Part shown: piece after piece, positions 1 through 6,244 of the stretch
How the letters are laid out: every line of letters starts with the position of its first letter
Numbering within the stretch: position 1 is the stretch's first letter
NCBI GenBank assembly: GCA_021160625.1
Contig: JAGHCE010000018.1
Location: 1 to 7,020, forward strand
Reading direction: 5' to 3'
Source of the DNA: Planctomycetota bacterium
GTDB lineage: Bacteria; Planctomycetota; DG-23; SLPQ01
DNA: 7,020 nucleotides
The notes under the pieces: model-generated
Told to the model about the DNA's origin: nothing
What the model saw: only the letters and a program-made list of their open reading frames with translations
The model's database searches: none
Position numbers and translations under genes: made by a program

Positions 1-412
1 TCCCCGCGCCGCCATCGCTGCCGGCCGTGCTGACGTAAACCTCGGCCAACGGCGTAGGAATCCCCGTCTCCGCTCGCGTAACGCCCGTCAAATACTGCGT
101 GTCGACAAGCGCAGGAACATTGTCGTAGAACTCGACCTTGAAGTCGTAGGAGGTGTCCGGCTCGAGCCCGAAAACAGACGACGCATAGTAATCCTCAAAG
201 CCCACGCGCACCGCATCCTGCTGGCGCTTCCACACACCTGCGTCGTCAATAAAAACACGAACCTCGGAAATGTCCCCCACGGTATACCCGCCAGGCAAAT
301 CCGCCACCACCCCCATACACTCAAACGTCCCATACGCCTCGCCGAAAGCGTAGCCACCGGTAACGAGGAGGGCTGCAATCGCCACGTATCGCAGAACAGA
401 CACTTTGGACAT
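1..412 (-). CDS. Exported Fn3-like / right-handed beta-helix protein, N-terminal part (truncated by window edge)
   Basis: The frame is open from ATG at 412 to the window edge (137 codons) and begins MSKVSVLRYVAIAALLV. This is a typical signal peptide: basic start, hydrophobic core at about residues 7-19, likely cleavage after the AFG near residue 24. Residues about 28-108 look like a beta-sandwich of the fibronectin type III kind, with the characteristic GLEPDTSYDFKVEF near residue 82. At residues 125-137 the sequence EVYVSTAGSDGGAG matches the opening of many bacterial right-handed beta-helix (pectate-lyase-like, DUF1565-type) domains, which usually read YVSxxGsDsxxGT. The rest of the protein lies outside the window. 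The start at 412 is preferred because GGAG at 422-425 sits 9 nt upstream. An in-frame ATG at 427 adds only MERKK and has a weaker site. The substrate is unknown; a polysaccharide-binding or lyase role is inference from family. Confidence is high for an exported protein, moderate for the fold. Confidence 0.8.
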   Translation of the reverse strand, partial: MSKVSVLRYVAIAALLVTGGYAFGEAYGTFECMGVVADLPGGYTVGDISEVRVFIDDAGVWKRQQDAVRVGFEDYYASSVFGLEPDTSYDFKVEFYDNVPALVDTQYLTGVTRAETGIPTPLAEVYVSTAGSDGGAG

Positions 413-1016
413 TTTCTTTCGCTCCATTAGTTTTTCCCACGCAGGGAAGAATGGGAGAATCCAATCTGTATACCCCACAAGGGGCTCATTTTTGCGAGAT
501 TTCCAGGCCGAATCGACAGACCGATTTCGCACGGGCCCGGCATAAGCGGCATTTGTCCGCACAAGGGCGGCCGGAACCGCCGCGGACGAGGAAGAATGCA
601 TGGACGCAAAGCGGCATCCCCGGCTGAGCCGGGAAAGGCAATTGGCTTGAAATAAACCACCCGGTATCCCCACATTTGTGTAGGAAACGGGCCTTCCAGC
701 GCCGAAATAGGCCGCTCAAGCGCCGACAAGCCCGTTTCATCGCTACTATAGACGCACCAAACCCCTCTGTGGCCCCCTCGAAGACGCAAAAATCCGCCTT
801 GAGAGGCACAATTTTTCCGTCGAGGTACACAACCTGGGCAACACGTGCCACCGAGTCGGCATCTCTTCAACCGGGAGGAAGTACGGGCCCCCTCAGGCTG
901 CTGTTGCCTGCCCGGGCCCCATGCAACCCGGCCATGCCCCTGCCCCGGCCGGGATTCGTCATTTGGCGTGGCTTGGTACCGCTCTTGTCAAGCGGCCGGC
1001 AGCGTGGCGACGCCGC
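413..1016. other. About 600-bp stretch without a convincing gene
   Basis: This lies between repeat copy A and the beta-helix gene. On the minus strand it holds three overlapping open frames: 1019-867 (50 codons), 851-486 (GTG start, 121 codons) and 870-427 (147 codons). All are rich in Cys, Pro and Arg, and none shows a recognisable domain. The frame of the beta-helix gene is also open upstream to about 717, with an ATG near 603, but using it would bury the signal peptide. Two GC-rich hairpins are visible: 619-633 (6-bp stem, 3-nt loop) and 927-953 (7-bp stem, 13-nt loop). Neither is followed by a T-run on either strand, so they are not clear terminators. It may be a long 5' leader of the beta-helix gene, a decayed gene, or both. 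No tRNA or known riboswitch was recognised. Confidence 0.5.
422..425 (-). promoter_or_regulatory. Ribosome binding site of the beta-helix gene
   Basis: GGAG on the minus strand with 9 nt before the ATG at 412. It overlaps the alternative in-frame ATG at 427-425, so it favours 412 as the start and places the signal peptide at the very N-terminus. Confidence 0.55.
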
Positions 1017-1149
1017 CATTTAAGACATCTGGAGCATCCTCCAACAAAAAAACGCCCCTTTCCTCACTGCATTATATATATGGCCGTTGCGGGCCCAGGT
1101 CAAGGAAAAACGCGGCCCTTTTCCATCAGCCCAGGACCACGCGCACGGC
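1017..1149 (-). repeat. Direct repeat copy A (gene tail plus promoter)
   Basis: Partner of 3602-3730, in the same orientation, about 2.6 kb apart. From 1075 to 1149 it aligns without gaps to 3656-3730, and 67 of 75 positions match. The two best blocks are 1123-1149 (26 of 27) and 1075-1106 (30 of 32). Similarity continues more weakly, with small gaps, to about 1017. Read on the minus strand, the unit contains a codon run for AVRVVLG and a TGA stop (1126-1128), then a promoter, then the beginning of a leader. The unit does not look like an insertion sequence: no transposase or terminal inverted repeats are visible. Confidence 0.85.
1075..1103 (-). promoter_or_regulatory. Predicted sigma-70-type promoter in repeat copy A
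   Basis: On the minus strand, TTGACC (1103-1098) is separated by 17 nt from TATATA (1080-1075); the hexamers and spacing are identical to the promoter in copy B. A further TATAAT at 1076-1071 overlaps the -10 but at 21-nt spacing. Transcription would start near 1068 and run toward lower coordinates. The nearest well-supported gene downstream is the beta-helix gene at 412, about 655 nt away, so the true target is uncertain. Confidence 0.5.
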
Positions 1150-1305
1150 GGCCACTCGCTCCCAGGACAGCATAGTCTCGCCGTGTCCCACGGCGTCTTT
1201 GTCCCTTCCCGACGGCGCTACCGGTAGCGGGCATTTCGTGGAACCGATGGGCCAACGGATTTCCTGCGGGCCGGTTACCTTTCGGAAGTGGCCGAAGCAG
1301 CCGAG
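1126..1305 (-). pseudogene. Possible relic of a gene 3' end, ending AVRVVLG-stop
   Basis: Just after the sulfatase-fold gene, and overlapping its last 31 bases in another frame, is a minus-strand frame open for 59 codons to TGA at 1126-1128. Its last codons (GTG CGC GTG GTC CTG GGC stop) encode the same VRVVLG ending as the GH94 protein. Upstream of that shared ending the two predicted proteins show no similarity. The frame has no convincing start and follows a stop at 1308-1306. The last 20 or so codons are GC-rich at third positions, as expected for coding DNA in this genome. It could be the leftover of a gene whose body was lost, or simply part of the duplicated segment fused to unrelated DNA. 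Low confidence as a former gene. Confidence 0.25.
1216..1229. other. 14-bp perfect palindrome downstream of the sulfatase-fold gene
   Basis: CGCTACCGGTAGCG equals its own reverse complement. It lies 46 bp past the stop codon at 1275. It could form a short stem (5 bp with a CCGG loop) or be a protein-binding site. No T-run follows on the minus strand, so it is not a classic terminator. Confidence 0.3.
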
Positions 1306-3539
1306 TCATCCGAACTGCCCATAAGATATCCTATGGCGGCCAGGGCCTTGCGTTGTTCCTCGGTGACCGTGACTTGGACCTTGGCCTTCACAAGCCGGCT
1401 GTTGAGAGCCACCTGGGTCTCATAATAGGCTTTCAAGGCCTCGGACATTTGGCGGGTCAATGCCGGATTGGCCGCGGCGAAATCCTTGTGCTCGCCAGGG
1501 TCTTCTGCCAGGTTATACAACTTGGGGACATCAGCATAGGCCGGAGAGATGAGCCGCCAATTACCCCGCGTCAACGAGAGAATCTTGGGGCCGGGATACA
1601 CTGTCCCTTTGACCAGTTCCCCGAAGACATCGCTGCCTGGACAGGGCGTGCCGCGCATAAGGGGCACCAGTGAACGCCCTTGAGCGAAAGGCATGGGCCT
1701 AAGCCCGGCCAAGTCCAGGATAGTAACCGGAAGGTCGATAAGCCCAACCTGTGCTGGAATATGTACGTTCGGTTTTACAACCGGCGACCAGATAATCAGA
1801 GGAACGTGCACTTCCTCCTGGTGGAGGCAATTGCCGTGGTACGTAGAGCCGTGTTCCAGGAATTGCTCGCCGTGGTCGCCGGTAAATACAATGGTAGTGT
1901 TGCCGAGCAAACCCATCTTGTCGATCGCGTCGAAGAGTTCGGCAAATTCACTGCTGACATAGGCGACACCCCCATCGTAAAGCTGCCACATATGTTCTCC
2001 ATACTTCCGGAACTCCTTGGGAGGCCAATATGGATTGTGAACGTCCATATAGTGAAGGTAGAGGAAAAAGGGGTTGTCGGCGTTTCTCTTGAGCCAGGAC
2101 AGACCCAGGTCATTCACAACAGCCGCTCTCTTGTGCATACTTCTGTCGTCGCGGGTAGCTTTGCGCATACGTAGGAAATGGTACTCATCAAAGCCTCTGG
2201 CGACTCCGCGGTTTGGGTCCATAAGTGAATTCGGCTGGATACAGCAGGTCCTGTACCCTGCTTTTTGGAAACACTCGGCCAGCGTCTCGAGACCGCCGGG
2301 CAGGCCGCTGTCAGCCGTTTCCATTCCATGCACAGAAGGGTACAAAGAGGTGAAGATTGTCGCCATAGAGGGAAGCGTCCACGACGCCTGGGAAAGACAG
2401 TTGTCGAAAACCACCGCACGGGTCGCCAGCGAGTCTATTTCCGGGCTTGTTGCGACCTTGTAACCGGCCATCGAAAGCCTATCGGCTCTCAACGCGTCGA
2501 CGAGAACCAATATCACATTCGTGCCCGAAGTACGGCCAGGAGATTTCACCGAATTATCGGTGGCCCGCTCATATGTATGCACCTTCTCAAAATGCACATC
2601 GGCAAATGCCACCACCGCCTTCGGCGCGTCCCCGGTCAGTTCGAAAACCGCGTCCGCACTACCCTCCGCATTCAATTTCACGGACACCGACTGCCAGGAA
2701 TTTGCAGGCAGCTTCTTACACGCCTCGCGCCATACCGGGAGCTGGCCGCCGCTGGTCGACAGGGTCACTGAGGCGTCGCCCGAAGCGTTGTCCACTCGAG
2801 CCACATAGAACTTAAGGACGTCTCCGGGTTCAAGTATGCTCTGCTCAACGAAAAAGCCGCCGGGTGAGATCAACACCGCGTTGCGCCAGGTCCCTCCAGG
2901 GCCTATTTTCCGAAAGTCAATGCCCACAACCCTTGTGTGGCCGCCGGCCGCGACGTCCCCCTCCACACTCTGGCTCTCTTCACGGCCGGAAGATCTCCAG
3001 CCAAGTATTCCTTGCCACTGCCGGCCCTCGGCCAGGCTTGCCGGCAAAAGCACACAAGCCCCCAGATAATAGACCACAAGGCCTGCCCTGCGCACAAGTG
3101 TAAATCTACCTGAACAAGACATCCATACAACAAGAAACAGCACAAGGGACCCTGCCGCCACAAAGACGGCCATCCCGTCCGAAACAGCCTTACCGTATGA
3201 AAGCACAAGAAATGCAAAGAGGCCGATCCCGGCTCCGGCGATCGCGATCCCTGCCCTTCCCAGGTTACGGAAAACCGCTAAGAACCCCCTGCGGCCGGCG
3301 GAAATGAGCCACCACAAAAGCGCGAAGACAAGACAGGCAACGAAAGAAGAAAACGCATTCAAGAACCCGGCTCCGCCTTCCGGCAGATGGCGACGCAAAG
3401 AACCCGGATACAAAGCAACCGCCAGAACAATCAGGGCAACAAGGAGCATATAACCCATTGCAGCCTGAGCAACACGGGGGAAAATCCGCTTGCCCCCTTG
3501 TGCCCTTGAATGCGCCGCTGCGGAATCCGCCTTGGACAT
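1275..3539 (-). CDS. Five-helix membrane protein with sulfatase / phosphotransferase-fold domain, Thr at the nucleophile position
   Basis: 754 residues, starting MSKADSAAAH. Five hydrophobic segments are visible at about residues 29-45, 58-79, 96-114, 121-141 and 150-168. A beta-rich, jelly-roll-like domain (about 175-325) ends in VAFADVHFEKV. The alkaline-phosphatase/sulfatase-fold domain (about 340-740) follows. Its metal site is visible as LVDALRAD (Asp348, Asp353) and TGDHGEQF (Asp555, His556), with further His563 and His568. The position that carries Cys or Ser in formylglycine sulfatases (C/S-x-P-x-R) reads TLPSM, with Thr388. LtaS, OpgB and EptA phosphotransferases use Thr there, and LtaS also has five helices. 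The C-terminal LAAIGYL is common in this subgroup. The active domain should face the periplasm. Sulfatase activity is therefore doubtful; a phosphotransferase or phosphodiesterase is as likely. ATG 3539 is chosen because GAGG lies 7 nt upstream and the upstream in-frame ATG at 3653 falls within 3 nt of a -10 box. Confidence 0.92.
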   Translation of the reverse strand: MSKADSAAAHSRAQGGKRIFPRVAQAAMGYMLLVALIVLAVALYPGSLRRHLPEGGAGFLNAFSSFVACLVFALLWWLISAGRRGFLAVFRNLGRAGIAIAGAGIGLFAFLVLSYGKAVSDGMAVFVAAGSLVLFLVVWMSCSGRFTLVRRAGLVVYYLGACVLLPASLAEGRQWQGILGWRSSGREESQSVEGDVAAGGHTRVVGIDFRKIGPGGTWRNAVLISPGGFFVEQSILEPGDVLKFYVARVDNASGDASVTLSTSGGQLPVWREACKKLPANSWQSVSVKLNAEGSADAVFELTGDAPKAVVAFADVHFEKVHTYERATDNSVKSPGRTSGTNVILVLVDALRADRLSMAGYKVATSPEIDSLATRAVVFDNCLSQASWTLPSMATIFTSLYPSVHGMETADSGLPGGLETLAECFQKAGYRTCCIQPNSLMDPNRGVARGFDEYHFLRMRKATRDDRSMHKRAAVVNDLGLSWLKRNADNPFFLYLHYMDVHNPYWPPKEFRKYGEHMWQLYDGGVAYVSSEFAELFDAIDKMGLLGNTTIVFTGDHGEQFLEHGSTYHGNCLHQEEVHVPLIIWSPVVKPNVHIPAQVGLIDLPVTILDLAGLRPMPFAQGRSLVPLMRGTPCPGSDVFGELVKGTVYPGPKILSLTRGNWRLISPAYADVPKLYNLAEDPGEHKDFAAANPALTRQMSEALKAYYETQVALNSRLVKAKVQVTVTEEQRKALAAIGYLMGSSDDSAASATSER

Positions 3540-3649
3540 CTGAGAACCTCGTTCAAACAATCGGGCGCCAGCCTTTTCACGAGGCACCAAGTGGTGCACC
3601 GCCGTCTGAGACGCCGGGGAAATCCTCCCCAAGAACGCCCCTCGTTTCC
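3540..3649 (-). other. Predicted 5' leader of the sulfatase-fold gene, about 110 nt
   Basis: Between the expected transcription start and ATG 3539 there are two small perfect hairpins: 3616-3630 (GGGGA/TCCCC stem, 5-nt loop) and 3584-3597 (GCACC/GGTGC stem, 4-nt loop). Copy A also has a short hairpin at about the place of the first one, at 1030-1043 (TGGAG/CTCCA). No known riboswitch class is recognised. Translation control is possible but unproven. Confidence 0.35.
3547..3550 (-). promoter_or_regulatory. Ribosome binding site of the sulfatase-fold gene
   Basis: GAGG on the minus strand, 7 nt before ATG 3539. It decides the start: the longer frame from ATG 3653 would begin at or before the expected transcription start (about 3649) of the promoter in repeat copy B. 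Confidence 0.65.
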
Positions 3650-3730
3650 CCATCTTATATATGGCCGCTGCGAGCCCAGGTCAAGGATAAATGCGGGGCT
3701 TTCCCATCAACCCAGGACCACGCGCACGGC
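3602..3730 (-). repeat. Direct repeat copy B (GH94 gene tail plus promoter)
   Basis: Partner of 1017-1149. The unit begins inside the GH94 gene, at the codons for AVRVVLG, includes its TGA (3709-3707), and continues through the promoter into the leader of the sulfatase-fold gene. The strongest part is 3656-3730, with 67 of 75 ungapped matches to copy A. Here both ends fit functional neighbours (an intact gene end, and a gene start 110 nt downstream of the promoter), so this is probably the parental arrangement and copy A the derived one; that direction is inference. Confidence 0.85.
3656..3684 (-). promoter_or_regulatory. Predicted sigma-70-type promoter of the sulfatase-fold gene
   Basis: On the minus strand, TTGACC (3684-3679), a 17-nt spacer and TATATA (3661-3656), close to the TTGACA-17-TATAAT consensus. 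The expected start is near 3649, giving a leader of about 110 nt to ATG 3539. The -35 box is only 23 bp past the GH94 stop codon, and no hairpin-plus-T-run terminator is seen between them, so read-through from the GH94 gene is also possible. Confidence 0.65.
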
Positions 3731-6160
3731 ATTTTCGCCGCCGTCGATGATTGCGTCGGCCGGAATGTGGCTGCCTTCGATTCGTCGGCCGTTGATCTCG
3801 ATGAACTTTACGCCGGACTCGACGTGGTCAGGGTTCTCGATTGTGACCTCGAACCGGCCGCTGCGAAAGTTGTGGACGTAGCTTGCGCGTTCCCAGGCCG
3901 ACGGGATGCAGGGGGAAATCGTGATGCCGTCAAGCGTGGGCCCAAAGCCCATCATCCCCCCGTACACGTCGCGAAGCGCGGTGGTTATGCTGCCGGACAG
4001 GAACGTCGAACCGCCGCGGCCGAACTGCCCATCGATCGACATCCAGTGGTTGACGATCCCGTAAGGGGCAGTCCTGGCAACATCCACGGGGTGGGCTTCC
4101 TGGTCGTAGGGGAGCATATACTTCAGGACGTCCTGCAGCAGGTCGCCGTAGCCGGCAACGGCGGCCGCGCGCGCGAGGAATCCGTGGGAGCCGTGGTTAT
4201 AAGGAGTGCCGTTCTCGCCGAGGCCGTCCACGAGGTCGCCCTGGCCGATGCGGCCGAGCTTGGCGATGGGAGGGTCACCGATGCCGGGCAGGAAAAGGGC
4301 GTAGCCGTTTGCTCGCTTGAGGCTTTTCAAGTGCTCGAAGACGCGCGGCAGTTCGTCCTGGTCGAAGATTCCGGCGATGATGCCGAAGGAATTGACAGGG
4401 GAGTTGATGCGTTTGGCGCCGTCGGGATCCTGCGGGGAGAAAATCCACTCCTCGTTGTCATTGAAGACGCCGTTCAAGTAGCCCTGGTCATTCAAGGCGT
4501 GGTGGCGGATGTTCTGACGCATCCTTTCACAAACATCTTCGTAAACTTCCGCCTCAAGACCCAGGTGCCGGAAGAGCCCTGCCGCCTGCCTCATCGCCAG
4601 GACTACCTGGCAGGAAACCATAACTGATTCGCCCTTGCCCTCAAGGCCGGCGGCGTTCACCGAGTCGTTCCAGTCGCCTGCGCGGATTTTAATCAGGCCG
4701 TGGGGGCCGATATTTTCGCGTGACATATAGTAGGAAAGGAGTCTGTGCGTATGGTCGAGGACGCTCGCCCTCTCCTTGCTGTCCATCCAGCGGACCTCTT
4801 CATCGAGCACCGCAAAATCGCCTGTAAAGCAGAGGTAATCGTACAGGAGCTCCCAGACCCAGCATCCTGCGTCCACGTAGTCCCGCGCGCCGTGCTGCCC
4901 ATCGGGGCCCTCGACGGAATACGCACGCGGAAACCAGCCGTCGGTCCTCTGGCAGGTAAAGATATCCAGCATAGTTTTTCGTGACTCGCCGGGGAAGAAC
5001 GGTATGAGGCCGGTGAAGTCCTGCGCCGCGTCGCGTGTCCCGCGCGTCGACACCGGCCAGCCCCTCCCCAGCATCGTCACCCAGCGAAGTTGCAGCGGAA
5101 TCCAGTCGTTGACGTAGCTGTTGAAGGCCTCGTCGGGCGTGTCGATAGTGCGTATCATACGGTAGGAATCATAGTACTGGGCGTTGCCGGAGACGGCACG
5201 TTTTACGCCGTCGGGACCGAGGAACGCCTCGTAGCGGGCGATTTCGCCGTAAGGCGGCATCGAGCCGTCGGCCTGCTCCGGCAGGCCCGCCAGGACCATC
5301 GAGAACGAGAACGACTCGCCCTCGCCAAGTTCAATACCCTTGTGGAAGGCGGCTACCGGCATCGCGCCGGTGACGGTGTTTTCCAGGTTTTCCTCGAGAT
5401 ACGTGTACTTCTTTGATGCGTCGATGCCGAGAGCGCCGTCGAGTGCCGCCTGCGGCAGCGGGAATGTCCCCTTCCCGATGAAACGGTCATAGAAGACCTC
5501 GGCTGTGTCGGCCTCGAGGTCGGTCATCACGAAGGACCTGCGCCTGAGGTGCACCAGGCCCATCGGGTTCCTGGTCTCGATCCATATCACCTGCTGCTCG
5601 CTGTTTACGTACTGGCAGGTCTGGTAGAGCTCCGGAACGTCCCAGGACTCAAGCGCCGTGGAGGTATTGTGCGGGCGCCACACGGGTATGAGGTCGACGC
5701 GCCGCGCCGGGCCGAGATTGCGAATGGTAAACCTTGCAAGGACCGCCGGGTCATCGGGGGCAATTGTGATCTCACTCGTCACTTCGAGGCCGTGATCGAC
5801 AAGCCGGTAGACGGCGCCGCCCGGCGAGAAAGTGCAGGAGTACTCGTCGGGCTCCCTGTCGGGGTTTTTGACGTCGAAGTTCGGCTTGTAGAAATTCGAA
5901 AAGGCGTCCTCGCCTTCGGGCTTCACCCAAAGGAAAAAGCCCGGGTACTGCTGGTAGCGCTCCATCTTGTAGAGCATCGGCCCGCAGGGGGGCTCGAGCT
6001 GCACGTAGCCGGTGCCGTCGTGGCGCACGCGAAGCAGCATTTGCCGGTTGGTAAAGACGTAATCCCAGGCATCCGGCGTGAAGAACTTCGTGATTTCAAA
6101 GGTCCCCGGCGCTTCCAGAAAATGTCCATAGCCTTCGAGGTCGACGTCGACGAGTTTCAT
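3707..6160 (-). CDS. GH94-type glycoside phosphorylase (cellobiose/chitobiose phosphorylase-like)
   Basis: 817 residues, the usual full length for single-domain-set GH94 enzymes (about 800-820). These enzymes split a beta-linked disaccharide with inorganic phosphate into a sugar 1-phosphate and the shorter sugar, reversibly. Residues 1 to about 315 form the N-terminal beta-sandwich. A helical linker follows. Residues about 366-740 are the (alpha/alpha)6 barrel, and a short beta tail ends the protein. Family motifs visible: RGTRDAAQD (373-381), DGWFPRAY (407-414), the acid motif AGDWND (494-499) whose last Asp499 corresponds to the general acid of characterised members, YNHGSHGF (654-661), and STFLSGSI (718-725) in the phosphate-binding region. 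There is no signal peptide, so it is probably cytosolic. AAGGAG at 6171-6176 lies 10 nt before ATG 6160. It follows the glycosyltransferase gene by 84 bp. The sugar specificity cannot be read from sequence alone. Its last codons lie in repeat copy B. Confidence 0.93.
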   Translation of the reverse strand: MKLVDVDLEGYGHFLEAPGTFEITKFFTPDAWDYVFTNRQMLLRVRHDGTGYVQLEPPCGPMLYKMERYQQYPGFFLWVKPEGEDAFSNFYKPNFDVKNPDREPDEYSCTFSPGGAVYRLVDHGLEVTSEITIAPDDPAVLARFTIRNLGPARRVDLIPVWRPHNTSTALESWDVPELYQTCQYVNSEQQVIWIETRNPMGLVHLRRRSFVMTDLEADTAEVFYDRFIGKGTFPLPQAALDGALGIDASKKYTYLEENLENTVTGAMPVAAFHKGIELGEGESFSFSMVLAGLPEQADGSMPPYGEIARYEAFLGPDGVKRAVSGNAQYYDSYRMIRTIDTPDEAFNSYVNDWIPLQLRWVTMLGRGWPVSTRGTRDAAQDFTGLIPFFPGESRKTMLDIFTCQRTDGWFPRAYSVEGPDGQHGARDYVDAGCWVWELLYDYLCFTGDFAVLDEEVRWMDSKERASVLDHTHRLLSYYMSRENIGPHGLIKIRAGDWNDSVNAAGLEGKGESVMVSCQVVLAMRQAAGLFRHLGLEAEVYEDVCERMRQNIRHHALNDQGYLNGVFNDNEEWIFSPQDPDGAKRINSPVNSFGIIAGIFDQDELPRVFEHLKSLKRANGYALFLPGIGDPPIAKLGRIGQGDLVDGLGENGTPYNHGSHGFLARAAAVAGYGDLLQDVLKYMLPYDQEAHPVDVARTAPYGIVNHWMSIDGQFGRGGSTFLSGSITTALRDVYGGMMGFGPTLDGITISPCIPSAWERASYVHNFRSGRFEVTIENPDHVESGVKFIEINGRRIEGSHIPADAIIDGGENAVRVVLG

Positions 6161-6244
6161 TCTGCAGGGTCTCCTTAGCAGCAGTTTTACTCCCGGTTAG
6201 TGTGCACATCAGAGCAAACATTGTAAAGAGCAGGCAATCCCCGT
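6161..6244 (-). other. 84-bp gap between glycosyltransferase and GH94 genes
   Basis: No clear promoter with good -35 and -10 boxes and no terminator hairpin with T-run is seen. The only functional site recognised is the AAGGAG ribosome binding site at 6171-6176. The two genes may be cotranscribed. Confidence 0.4.

Noticed and set aside
602..612. GGACGCAAAGC on the plus strand, reminiscent of the cyclic-di-GMP-I riboswitch core
   Set aside because: The matching upstream GGGCAAACC element and the tetraloop-capped stem are missing, and no plus-strand gene lies downstream.
427..870. 147-codon minus-strand frame whose TAA overlaps ATG 427 (TAATG), suggesting translational coupling
   Set aside because: Composition is dominated by Cys, Pro, Arg and Gly with no domain, there is no ribosome binding site near its start, and the better start of the next gene is 412.
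1180..1200. GCCGTG-TCC-CACGGC hairpin followed by GTCTTT on the plus strand, terminator-like
   Set aside because: No plus-strand gene ends here, the T-run is short and broken, and on the minus strand, the transcribed one, no T-run follows.
3540..3653. Longer version of the sulfatase-fold protein starting at ATG 3653 (38 extra residues)
   Set aside because: That ATG lies 3 nt past a good -10 box, before the expected transcription start, has no ribosome binding site, and the extra residues look non-coding. GAGG before ATG 3539 is a better fit.
1017..3730. Composite transposon or insertion sequence bounded by the direct repeats
   Set aside because: No transposase, no terminal inverted repeats and no target-site duplication are visible; the repeat contains a coding end and a promoter rather than an IS end.
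3458..4627. 389-codon open frame on the plus strand
   Set aside because: It runs antisense across the sulfatase-fold start, the promoter and the GH94 3' end, shows no domain, and is explained by GC-rich codons of the real gene on the other strand.
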